DNA of 18,663 bases from Chalciporus piperatus (Eukaryota > Basidiomycota > Agaricomycetes > Boletales > Boletaceae), in NCBI GenBank assembly GCA_038093975.1, contig JBBPTG010000375.1:1-18663 (forward strand). Direction: 5' to 3'. Both the position numbers and the translations under genes were made by a program. Within the stretch, counting starts at the first letter, position 1. Each line of letters opens with the position of its first letter. The notes under the pieces were generated by a model. It did not search any database and was not told the DNA's origin. It worked only from the letters and a program-made list of their open reading frames with translations. Positions 7,700 through 16,827 of the stretch are shown here, in pieces.

Positions 7700-7967
7700 G
7701 GGCATCCTGGACGCCCGTCGTGTGCGATGGCATTGAGATCACGTGACTGCGGTCACTCGTTGCACGACGGTCGTCCAGGACGCCCGCGCGTGTACCAGTC
7801 GTACACAGTAAATCAATTTATTACAAGTGTAGCTAGTATCTATATTATACCACTAACTACCTGCATTAACGAGCACGCGCGTGGGCGTCCTGGACGCCCG
7901 TCGTGCGATGGACCACCGCGGTCACGTGATCGTGCAGCCCGCTCACACATGGGCGTCCAGGATGCCC
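7700..7967 (+). repeat. Two direct copies of a palindrome pair with a CACGTGAC spacer
   Basis: Palindrome-GTCGTG..CGATGG..tCACGTGA..palindrome occurs at 7700-7785 and again at 7883-7967, about 183 bp apart. GATCACGTGAC in the first copy and GTCACGTGATC in the second are in opposite orientation, which gives an added inverted pair. Between them 7795-7875 is AT-rich and unremarkable. Confidence 0.6.
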
Positions 7968-8154
7968 GCAGTGCGCGAGGGAAGCAAGACAATGAATAGA
8001 AAAACTTACTGTTGGGTTTCGTGACTTGTCGCATTGTCGTGTCGTTGTGCGAGGCCTCATCGCGCGGTCGCGTTGTGGTCACCTGGGACGAGAGGCGAGT
8101 TGGTCGTCGTTGTCGCGCGTTGTCGTTTTCGTGGTGTCTCGCTCGTTATCGAGT

Positions 8155-8190
8155 CTGGGATAAGGTCAGTAATGAATCAAATGTACTTAC
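8155..8190 (-). other. Intron-like module in the left half of the palindrome array
   Basis: On the minus strand GTAAGT at 8190-8185 is followed by TTACTGAC, a typical fungal branch-site sequence, and CCCAG at the end, 36 bp in all. Similar GTAAGT starts occur on the minus strand at 8574 (with TTACTAAC downstream, but no AG) and at about 8009 and 8715. At 36 bp this is at or below the usual minimum intron size, so it may be a relic or a mimic. Confidence 0.35.
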
Positions 8191-8759
8191 GATCGATTGA
8201 TGCAAAGCGGGCGTCGAGGACGCCCGTCGCGTGATGAACATCGTTGCCTGGCACACGCACGGGCGTCCTGGACGCCCGCGGTGCTCAAGCTGCATCAGAA
8301 TGACTTACATACGACACAAGTTAATCTACTGACCTTACCTTGAACGTGTTGCGGGAGCGCCCTGGGTTTTCACGGTAAGATTGGGACGACTGTGGTGAGC
8401 GGGCGTCCTGGACGCCCGTGGCTGCGCGGGTGTCCTCGTAGTGTCGCGTCTTCGTTTTCGTCGCGTAGCGTTTTCGTCGTGTAGCGGCTTCGTTTTCGTT
8501 GTCGGTCTTGTGGCGTTTCGTTGTTGGATTTGAGACAAGGTTAGTAACTAGTCAAACGAGTTGGTTGCACTTACGATTGGGTGTTGCGGCATCGACGTGT
8601 GCGGCGGGCGTCCTGGACGAGCGTTGAGTTGGCGTCGTGTTTTAGCGGTCGTAGTGTGTCCTCGTGCGAATATCTGGATGGAAGTAATTAGCTTTTCGTG
8701 GACTCTATGCACTTACCTGAGTTCCCATGCAGCTCCGCGAGTCCGATAAGTCGTGATTG

Positions 8760-9180
8760 CGATGGAGTGATTGCTTCAGCGGCTGTGGTCGTGTCGTCAT
8801 CGAGTCGAGTTGACTGCTACCAGAAACGGAAGGTAAAGTCACGCCGCCTAATAATAATGTACCGGCGGCATCATACGAAGCTTATTTACTCAATCAAGTA
8901 CCGGCAGCACCGCTCATTATCGTAGCCGACGAAGGTTATTCACTCGCATCCTTTGTTCCGATCTCAAGGTGTGTTCTAACAGTTTGTACGCAAAACTCAC
9001 CATCTGTCCCATTTAGATATTGTTTCATACTCTCACAGGCACTCGCGAAGACTACAAAACACGACAACATGGAAACGCGGCCAAACGAAGACGCCGACTA
9101 CAGTCAAACGACACTGGGATGGAGCCACGGGCGTGCAGGATGTCCACTCTGCGACGAGTGTCAAGGGCGAACAATCCGGA
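8760..9180. other. Central segment between the two opposed halves
   Basis: This stretch has only one weak palindrome copy (9129). It holds a short imperfect tandem repeat (TACCGGCGGC..CGAAGCTTATTTACTC at about 8860-8891, then TACCGGCAGC..CGAAGGTTATTCACTC at about 8898-8944). There is also a GCCGCC/GGCGGC inverted pair at 8843-8848 and 8864-8869. Composition shifts from G/T-rich to A/C-rich on the plus strand. No gene is visible. Confidence 0.5.
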
Positions 9181-9234
9181 TTTAAGGTCAGTAGTCAAAC
9201 TTGACTATTCACTGACTTACTGACCTTAACCCGG

Positions 9235-10830
9235 TCCGAGTGACGACGACAAGACAACGGGTGTCCAGGACGGCCATCTCGAGGTGAGTCACATCACCCC
9301 ACCATACACGGGCGTCCAGGACGCCCGTGCTCATACTCACCTCACACGTTAGCAGGAAACTACGACGATAACGAACACGCGACGACAACGACAACGTGAA
9401 AACACGGCGACAATGGTAACTACCGACTACGACACACAAACGCGGCCCAACAACGACAGTAACAACGACGCACGGACACCCGTCAAGCCACGGTCGTCCA
9501 GGACGCCCTTTCTGCCACGACCGTGATGGGGGAACCACCCGGACAACGGTAAGTCGTCAATTTGATGACTTACTCACCCTATCTCAGACCGAGTGACGAC
9601 GACACGACGATGGGCGTCCAGGACGACCGCAACGAGGTGTGTCACATCACCCCACCACACACGGGCGTCCTGGACGCCCGCTCTCACTCTCACCTCACAC
9701 ATTAGCAAGAAACCACGACAACGAAAATGCGAAAACACGACAAGGACAAGGACAACTACCGATTACTCGACACAAACGCGGACGGAACAAAGGTCATACG
9801 ACATCACCACGACACTGACAACGCGAAAAACACGACGGCCACGACAACTACCGACTACGACACACAAACGCACCCCAACGAAGACGGACCCACGGCGCTC
9901 AAACGACACCAACACACCCATCAAGCCACAGGCGTCCAGGACGCCCGCTCTGCAACGAGCGTAACGGGCGAACAATCCAGATCTACGGTAAGTCGTAAAT
10001 TTTGACTCTTTACTGACCTTATCCTGGACCGAGTGACGACGACACGACGACGGGCGTCCAGGACGCCCACGACGAGGTAAGCCATATCACCACATCACAG
10101 ACGGGCGTCCTGGACGCCCATGCTCACACCACCTCACAGATATACATTCGCGGCAACTACAACAACTACGAACACACAACGACGCCCCAAGAACGACCGC
10201 GAAATGAGGACGGGCGTCCAGGACGCCCACGAGGTGAATGAGATTACTACCCTCATCATACATGGGCGTCCCGGACACCCGTGCTCACACCACCTCACGC
10301 GCGCGCGCGGACGACAACAACTACAGCAACGAACACGCAACACTGACGACAACACGAAAATACGACAAGCACAACATCTACTAACCACGACACGCACACG
10401 TAGCGCCACAACGACAGCAACCACGAAGCTCAAACGACACGAGGAGACCCACAGAGCCACGGGTGGACAATTCGGACATACGTTAAGTCGTCAAAATTGA
10501 CTTTTTGCTGACCTTCTCCCAGACCGAGTGATGACGCAACGACGATGGGCATCTAGGACAGCCATGACGAGGTGAGTAACCCCTCCATGACTCGATGGAT
10601 CTTCCGCAGCTTCGCAAGCTCCAAGAATGCTTCTCTCATGATGCACACCACTCACACAACCTTACAGATACTCATTCGTGGGCAGATACAACGACCACGA
10701 ACACGCTACAAGGATGAACGCACGAAAACACGACAACTACCAACTACAACACGAACACGCGGCCCAACAATGACGACACCCACGAAGCCACGGGCGTGAG
10801 GGGGAATGATCCAGTAAGTTGTCTATATCG
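9235..10830 (+). repeat. Tandem units of 350-495 bp in the right half, with intron-like segments
   Basis: CCGAG(TGACGAC) marks unit starts at 9236, 9589, 10029 and 10524. Each start is preceded by GTAAGTCGTNAA-like sequence, a CTGAC or CTCAC motif and usually CAG; 9549-9587 is the clearest (39 bp, GTAAGT to CTCAG). A second intron-like segment follows the first palindrome in each unit: 9284-9352 (GTGAGT...TTAG), 9637-9704 (GTGTGT...TTAG), 10077-10139 (GTAAGC...CACAG) and 10572-10667 (GTGAGT...TTACAG). Their 63-96 bp lengths fit basidiomycete introns, and the first three enclose a palindrome. The unit end at 10814 again has GTAAGT. The sequence between is CGACAAC-rich. Whether anything is transcribed is unknown. 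Confidence 0.6.
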
Positions 10831-11208
10831 AGTATTTTATAGGGAGTCTAATCTAATGATGTTAGGGTTTGGCCTAGGTAATGGTTACGGAGTGACTGGA
10901 AATATAATACACAAACCTGACATTTAACAACACATACCACAATAAATAGTGCAAGGACTACGATCTAACAATAAATATTCTATCAACCACTTAGCTATTG
11001 TATAACCATATTTATGGCTTTCTCACGCAGATGCGCCCTGAGGGCATCTGCGCGTTTTTAACGTTTTGGGCATACATACGAAGAATCCACGCAGATGCAC
11101 ACTTAGCGCATGTGCGTGTTTCTTCTCAGAATCTGTGTGTGAAACGATACCCATCCGCTCATTTAAACATACTATGTAGCATACATATTATAGTGTACAT
11201 TTGTAAAT
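10831..11208. other. AT-rich stretch without a gene
   Basis: No coding frame, satellite core or palindrome copy is visible. The only structures I see are the two neighbouring hairpins at 11026-11052 and 11088-11118, reported separately. Confidence 0.6.
11026..11118. repeat. Pair of related hairpins sharing CACGCAGATGC
   Basis: The first hairpin pairs CGCAGATG (11026-11033) plus CCC (11036-11038) with GGG (11042-11044) plus CATCTGCG (11045-11052), with a 2-nt bulge and a TGA loop. The second pairs CACGCAGATGC (11088-11098) with GCATGTGCGTG (11108-11118), with one mismatch and a 9-nt loop. CACGCAGATGC starts both (11024 and 11088), 64 bp apart, so one may be a copy of the other. Confidence 0.6.
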
Positions 11209-11345
11209 GAGATGTTTAATCCACAAGTCGACCAAATTAAGAAATTGTCCCACAGTCATTTTACCAGAACAAGTCATGTGACTATCAGCTACGAATCGAC
11301 CACAATCTTGGCCTCAACCAGTCAAAGAAGAGTTTCATTAGCAAA
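11209..11345 (+). repeat. Satellite unit lacking its core by a 23-bp deletion
   Basis: This unit matches 13827-13988 closely from GAGATGTTTAATCC to TTCATTAGCAAAGTG. It reads CAGCTACGAATCGACC where the partner has the complete core between CTACGA and ATCGACC, so 23 bp are missing exactly across the core. Confidence 0.65.
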
Positions 11346-11362
11346 GTGTAGCCAAGTGTAGT

Positions 11363-12515
11363 CAAGTGTAGCATAACTCTGGTCACTAGCGACCATTAGC
11401 TCAATGCTAGTCATTTGCCTACACTCCGCTACACTTGACTAGGATTTGCTTGAACTTACAAGTTTAATGCACAAGCCAATCAAATCAAGAAATATTTCCA
11501 TGGTCATGAGACCAGATTGAATCACATGACCATCAGCTACAACTTTGCTTATGTAAGCGAGAAAAACCGACCGCAACCTTGATCTCAACCGATCAAAGAA
11601 GCATTTCATTAGCAAAGTGTAGCTACTGTTACACAATGTATTTCAAGCACATGTCGACCAAATCAAGGAATATGCTCACGGTCATTTAACAAACATAAAC
11701 CATATGATCATGACGCACAACTTTGCTTATATTAGCGGGAAACATCGACCGCAAATTATAGCCAAAATCAAACACAGCACCAACAGATACTACTCTGGAG
11801 TATTTTCATGTTATCTTGACCAAATCAAGAGATTATTTCACGGTTATTGGACGGAAAATAATTCATTTTACATGGACTACAACTTTGCTTATATCAGCGG
11901 GAAGAACCAACCATGACATTAGCTTCAGTGAGAAAAGACATGAAGATATCAGTCAAGTGCCAGTGAGCGTAGCAAAGCATAGTAGATCAAGCTGACCAGA
12001 CAATCTTTTTCTCTAGACTACAAATACATAATCTCCATGAAAATAGCCTTGCGTTGGCAGTACACCGGTTAAGGTTGGTCTCGAGGTTAAAATGGTTAGG
12101 GAAGGGATCATCATTTCTCGTTTCTCGTTTCTTGGAAGGGAGTCTGGGGATTTTCACAGTCTGAGTGTTAGAGTTTAATCTAGTGACATCAGGTGCTTTA
12201 CTTCACATCGCACATCATATAACATTCAATGCGCAATACTCAAACTGATCAAACCAAGCCAACAACTATTTTCAATATATTTCGACCAAATCAAGACATC
12301 GTCTCACAGTTATTGGACAAAAATAGATCAATTGACAATGATCTACAACTTTGCTTATGTAAGCGGGAAGAACCAACTGCAATTCCAGTTGAAACAAGGA
12401 AAAATGCGAAATTCACTAGCAAAGTGTAGTCCAAGTGTAGCAAAAGTGCAGCAAAACTCCGACCACTAGCAACCATTAGCAACCATTAGCTCAAGGCTAG
12501 TCATCTGTATCCCCT
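11363..12515 (+). repeat. Direct duplication, copy 1 (about 1153 bp)
   Basis: This segment matches 14256-15408 at a constant offset of 2893 bp. I count only about half a dozen substitutions and no net insertion or deletion. Outside the limits similarity drops to that of ordinary satellite units. The near-identity marks a recent duplication or gene conversion within the satellite. Confidence 0.85.
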
Positions 12516-14255
12516 TTGACTACGCTTTGCTACAGCAATAGCACATAAGACTTAGGGTTAGCTCACATTCACATGTTTAATGCACAAGTCGACCAAATCA
12601 AGGAATTGTCTCACGGTCATTAGACCAGAATCGACCACATCACTATGACGCATGACTTTGCTTATGTAAGCGGAGGAAATCATCTGCAATCTGAGTCTAG
12701 ACATGACAAAAACACGATATTCACTAGCAAAGTGTAGTCGGAGCATAGCAAAAGTGTAGCCAAGTGTGACATACCAACAACCCCCTCTGATGCACTTGAC
12801 ATTGCCCATCTTACCACCGGAGATATTTAATTTCTGTCTCTCTATGAATAAATCTTTGTTTATTAAATTACATCTAAATATGAATTTTTCAAGTAGATAA
12901 CCCCCTTGTGTGAGTGTCTGGAAATTACAATCTCATACCTCTTGACAACATTGTTCAATCACTTTGTCGTCAAACTCACGCAAACACTCGCTATAATGAT
13001 ATTTCTTATTCTCCTGCTATAATTGAAGAATATCTGATTGTGAATCGTTGGTGATGTGTGCAGACAACTTTGAGAGGCAAAGTTGCTCAGTTTAGATGCT
13101 TTATCAACTCTGCACAACCTGCGTGTGTTCACCCATGGCGAACAATGAGATATGCATATCAGGTACAATCAGTCGTTGTGGTCAGTGTCTTCAAGTTATC
13201 TCGACCAAATCAAGGAATTGTCTCACGCTTATTAGACAAAAATAAATTCATTTGACATGGACTATGACTTTGCTTATGTAAGCGGGAAGATCCAACCGTG
13301 ATATCAGACTGAGTGGCAAAAACATCAAATATATCAACAAATGTGTAGCAGAGTGTAGTAGACCACTTGGCACCAGAGTGTCACCATGACTACAACCATG
13401 AAATCTCCACAGAAATAGCCTTGCGTTGGCAGCCCACCGGTTAAGCTTGGTTTCGCGGTTAAAAATGTTAGGGGAGGGATTATCATTTCTCGGTTCTCGG
13501 TTATCTCTGTTTGAGTCTGAGAGTTTCTCCAGTCTTGGGGTTAGTTTTTTTATCTAGCCAGACATGGGTAATGTCATATACACATCAGGTCACATGCAAT
13601 ACACAATACTCGAATATTAACCAAATAATAGCAACAAGCATTGTCAAGCTAATTCAATCAAATCAAGAGATACTCACGTGATCATCAGACATAAATAGAC
13701 CATAAGATCATGTCGCATAACCTTGCTTACATAAGCGGAAAGAAACGACTACAATCCAAGTCTAAACAAGAAAAAATGCGAAATTTACTAGCAAAGTGTA
13801 GTCAAGCGGTCTATCCAATGCTACATGAGATGTTTAATCCACAAGTCGACCAAATTAAGGAATTGTCCCACAGTCATTTGACCAGAACAAGTCATGTGAC
13901 TATCAGCTACGACTTTGCTTATGTAAGCGGGAAGAATCGACCACAATCTTGGCCTCAACCAGTCAAAGAAGAGTTTCATTAGCAAAGTGTAGGAAAACTC
14001 CGGCCACTAGCAACCATTAGCAACCATTAGCTCAAGGGTAGTTGTCTGCCTACACTTTGCTACACAAGATTGAAATTTGCTTGAATTCACAAGTTTAACT
14101 TGCACGTCAACCAAATCAAGACATATTCTCACGCACCTTTAACAAAAATAAACCATATGATCATCACGCACAACTTTGCTTATGTAAGCGGGAAAAACCA
14201 ACCGCAATCTGAGTTGAAACACACAAAACAGCGAAATTCACTAGTAAAGTGTAGC

Positions 14256-15408
14256 CAAGTGTAGCATAACTCTGGTCACTAGCGACCATTAGCTCAACGC
14301 TAGTCATTTGCCTACACTCCGCTACACTTGACTAGGATTTGCTTGAACTTACAAGTTTAATGCACAAGCCAATCAAATCAAGAAATATTTCTATGGTCAT
14401 GAGACCAGATTGAATCACATGACCATCAGCTACAACTTTGCTTATGTAAGCGGGAAAAACCAACTGCAACCTTGATCTCAACCGATCAAAGAAGCATTTC
14501 ATTAGCAAAGTGTAGCTACTGTTACACAATGTATTTCAAGCACATGTCGACCAAATCAAGGAATATGCTCACGGTCATTTAACAAACATAAACCATATGA
14601 TCATGACGCACAACTTTGCTTATATTAGCGGGAAACATCGACCGCAAATTATAGCCAAAATCAAACACAGCACCAACAGATACTACTCTGGAGTATTTTC
14701 ATGTTATCTTGACCAAATCAAGAGATTAATTCACGGTTATTGGACGGAAAATAATTCATTTTACATGGACTACAACTTTGCTTATATCAGCGGGAAGAAC
14801 CAACCATGACATTAGCTTCAGTGAGAAAAGACATGAAGATATCAGTCAAGTGCCAGTGAGCGTAGCAAAGCATAGTAGATCAAGCTGACCAGACAATCTT
14901 TTTCTCTAGACTACAAATACATAATCTCCATGAAAATAGCCTTGCGTTGGCAGTACACCGGTTAAGGTTGGTCTCGAGGTTAAAATGGTTAGGGAAGGGA
15001 TCATCATTTCTCGTTTCTCGTTTCTTGGAAGGGAGTCTGGGGATTTTCACAGTCTGAGTGTTAGAGTTTAATCTAGTGACATCAGGTGCTTTACTTCACA
15101 TCGCACATCATATAACATTCAATGCGCAATACTCAAACTGATCAAACCAAGCCAACAACTATTTTCAATATATTTCGACCAAATCAAGACATCGTCTCAC
15201 AGTTATTGGACAAAAATAGATCAATTGACAATGATCTACAACTTTGCTTATGTAAGCGGGAAGAACCAACTGCAATTCCAGTTGAAACAAGGAAAAATGC
15301 GAAATTCACTAGCAAAGTGTAGTCCAAGTGTAGCAAAAGTGCAGCAAAACTCCGACCACTAGCAACCATTAGCAACCATTAGCTCAAGGCTAGTCATCTG
15401 TATCCCCT
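14256..15408 (+). repeat. Direct duplication, copy 2 (about 1153 bp)
   Basis: Copy 2 ends abruptly after TGTATCCCCT, where the Gypsy element begins. Copy 1 continues with TTGACTACGCTTTGC, so the satellite was interrupted here. Relative to the left flank, the right copy is preceded by an additional unit of about 250 bp (13989-14238) bounded by AAAGTGTAG, a likely unequal-crossover point. Confidence 0.85.
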
Positions 15409-15416
15409 AATAATCT

Positions 15417-15483
15417 TACCCAGGATTCATGCCCATGAATCCGGGTGCGCGCATGCGCGCTGTAGGGAACGCATATTCCCTAC
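15417..15483. repeat. Run of three perfect palindromes at the start of the Gypsy LTR
   Basis: GGATTCATGCCCATGAATCC (15423-15442) is a 9-bp stem with a 2-nt loop, extended by ACCC and GGGT on either side. GCGCGCATGCGCGC (15447-15460) is a perfect 14-bp palindrome. GTAGGGAA (15462-15469) pairs with TTCCCTAC (15476-15483). A fourth, CCGTGGT/ACCACGG, lies at 15619-15640. The density is far above background. Confidence 0.75.
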
Positions 15484-15882
15484 GCTTGCAGCCGGCGTTC
15501 TACCCCCATTTCCCATTCTCAACACTCCTCGACGTCTTTCCTTCGTTTCCATATATGTTCCAACCTCTTCCGCCGCACATACGGCTTTCCGTCCCCATCA
15601 CTTCCCGTTCCCGTCGTTCCGTGGTATACGGAAACCACGGATAGTTTGTTTTGTTCACAGGTATCGTCCTCCGTGTCCCCGGAAACCGTTGTCCAGGTAT
15701 GATATGGTTCGCTGGTAAGCTTCCCTTCCATTCCATGTTCTCTAACCTTGCTATGCGTCTTTACTGTTGCACTTTCCTTACTTTTACTCATCCTTTTCGT
15801 CTTGTCATCTATCCTGTCTATACTTAGTCCAGTACTGTCACTTAGCGTTCTGTCGCTATCAGAGTCTCGGGTATGCCCGGAC

Positions 15883-15890
15883 TATAAAAG
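15883..15890 (+). promoter_or_regulatory. TATA box of the Gypsy LTR
   Basis: TATAAAAG is a textbook TATA element. It lies about 480 bp inside the LTR and 938 bp upstream of the gag ATG, with the expected start of transcription near 15910-15920. The last ATG before gag lies at 15873-15875, just upstream of the TATA box, and would be excluded from the transcript. Confidence 0.65.
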
Positions 15891-16827
15891 ACTGTACTTT
15901 GCTTATTTTGAATCGACCTTTCTTTTCTCCACGCAACAACCTCTCTCTCTAAAACTCCGGAACCTTCGTCCACACTTTCCGTCCGTTCTTACCTTCGTTC
16001 CACTAGTCCTAACCGCAGGGAAGTGGTCCGGAACAACCGTCTGTTCGTACGGAACATCATTTTCCGGTTCTTCAACGGTTTGGTACGCCGGAAACGAGTC
16101 TTTTTGCTTGTCTTCATTCCCTGGAATCCCTTTAGGGTCGAACTTATCGTACCCTTCTTTATCTTTTGCTACTAACCTTCTCGGGATTTCTATTCCTACA
16201 GAGGGTTTAGCTTTCTTACAACTGGAGCCCACCGCGAGGGATTCAACAGTGTCGACAAGAAGGACCCTTCGGCCCATCCCCCATCGACTAGAACTTGAAA
16301 ATTTACTCGTCCTGTTTCGCAACCTCAACCTTACTCAAGATTCCGCCTTCTTTGTTTCCGTCATTCCTGACGTCGCCAATCAATCCGGCTCAATTGCTTC
16401 CGCTCTGACAGCGGAACCAGTGCATTCTATTTTTAACCCGTCCTTGCTAAACAATCTTCCGACACAGGAACCGGAAACGCTGAGCTACGCCTCATTTGCA
16501 GTTCCCGGAGCCTTTGTTCATTCTTCACCTTTGAGACGTCGAACTTCCTCAGACTCTCGTCACTCTTCTCTTTCCCCTTTAACTTCTTTATCCTCTTCTG
16601 GACCTCCCAAGATTCTTTTCTCTCCTCCGTCGCCTTCCTTATCTTTTGAACCAGGTCAATCGGCCCGCTCATCGCCTGTCAACCCGCCTCGCTTATCACC
16701 TGTCAACCTACCTGTCAATCCGGCGCCATCTCGGATCCCGCTTCTTAATCCGCTATCACTTCGCTTAGCGCCTATCATTCCGCCTGTCATCCCACCTGTC
16801 AACCCACCTGTCAATCGCCCGGCACCA
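15891..16827 (+). other. ATG-free Gypsy leader, open in the gag frame
   Basis: No ATG occurs in any plus-strand frame between 15876 and 16827. The gag frame has no stop from 15703 onward, whereas by hand count the other two frames together carry 24 stops between 15703 and 16827. The strand is pyrimidine-rich. The last 150 bp carry a repeated CCTGTCAAYCC motif (16675-16820) in steps of 12 bp, in frame with Gag and reading as Pro-Pro-Val-Asn. The segment may be a leader cleared of upstream ATGs, or a coding extension reached by a non-AUG or spliced start. Confidence 0.55.
16223..16240 (+). other. Possible Gypsy primer-binding site
   Basis: TGGAGCCCACCGCGAGGG starts with TGG, the complement of a tRNA CCA end, and follows TTACA by two bases, the usual arrangement at a Gypsy LTR boundary. 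The match to a tRNA acceptor and T arm is not exact in spacing when I try to fold it. TGGTCCGG at 16024 is an alternative. Confidence 0.25.

Larger units (their letters stand above)
7691..10830. repeat. Palindrome array: dispersed GGGCGTCCWGGACGCCC in two opposed halves
   Basis: A 17-bp palindrome with a central A/T recurs about 20 times. Perfect copies start at 7883, 8261, 8401, 9310, 9663, 10052, 10103 and 10212. Copies with one to a few changes start at 7700, 7769, 7951, 8209, 8606, 9129, 9259, 9492, 9612, 9930, 10264 and 10547. They are embedded in larger units. On the right a full unit carries palindromes after CCGAGTGACGACGAC, after a CACATCACC segment, and after AAGCCAC. The same context (GCCAC-palindrome-GCTC) appears on the minus strand around 8401, so the left half is inverted relative to the right. 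No credible protein is encoded; frames here give Thr/Arg/Ser-rich strings in every phase. I do not recognise this family. Confidence 0.8.
11209..15408 (+). repeat. Degenerate satellite with a TTTGCTTATGTAAGCGGGAA core
   Basis: Core copies start near 11544, 11722, 11884, 12350, 12657, 13269, 13722, 13914, 14175, 14437, 14615, 14777 and 15243. Upstream of each is TCGACCAAATCAAG-like sequence, then a TCACGGTCATT-like and a GACCA..CAT..GATCA-like segment. Downstream come AACCAACCGCAAT, then AGCAAAGTGTAGCCAAGTGTAG, then ACTAGCAACCATTAGC. Spacings run from about 160 to 610 bp. A longer block with GCGTTGGCAG..CACCGGTTAAG recurs near 12050, 13425 and 14943, giving a higher-order period of roughly 1.4-1.5 kb. 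All frames are short. The family is not recognised. Confidence 0.8.
15399..16220 (+). repeat. Candidate 5' LTR of the Gypsy element; both limits provisional
   Basis: The left limit is TGTAT at 15399. The right limit proposed is TTACA ending at 16220, giving TGTA...TACA ends. This rests on a possible primer-binding site just beyond (TGGAGCCCACC at 16223). The TATA box at 15883 lies inside as required. Two doubts remain. The first 10 bases (TGTATCCCCT) also occur at the same point in the uninterrupted satellite copy. The gag frame stays open through the right half, which would be unusual for an LTR. A shorter LTR ending between about 15950 and 16020 is possible. Confidence 0.4.

Noticed and set aside
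9593..10500. Thr/Arg-rich frames of 90-126 codons
   Set aside because: All phases give similar low-complexity strings from CGACAAC-type repeats. They run through likely intron motifs and palindromes and have no recognisable domain.
7691..10830. CRISPR array, because of regularly recurring palindromic repeats
   Set aside because: Spacing is irregular, repeats occur in several contexts and orientations, spacers are themselves repeats, and the DNA is eukaryotic in character.
10863..10869. Telomere-like TTAGGGT
   Set aside because: A single occurrence, not an array.
11026..11060. Bacterial-type intrinsic terminator (hairpin followed by TTTTTA)
   Set aside because: The T-run is short, there is no upstream gene, and the window is from a eukaryote.
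12040..12100. tRNA-like sequence (GCGTTGGCAG..CACCGGTTAAGG..GGTTAAAA), possibly a SINE head
   Set aside because: No cloverleaf can be drawn and there is no proper B box (GGTTCGANTCC). The block is shared with two other satellite positions and has no A-rich tail.
11439..15375. Paired 62-70-codon frames repeated 2893 bp apart
   Set aside because: Their recurrence only reflects the 1.15-kb duplication. They span satellite cores and have no domain or consistent start.
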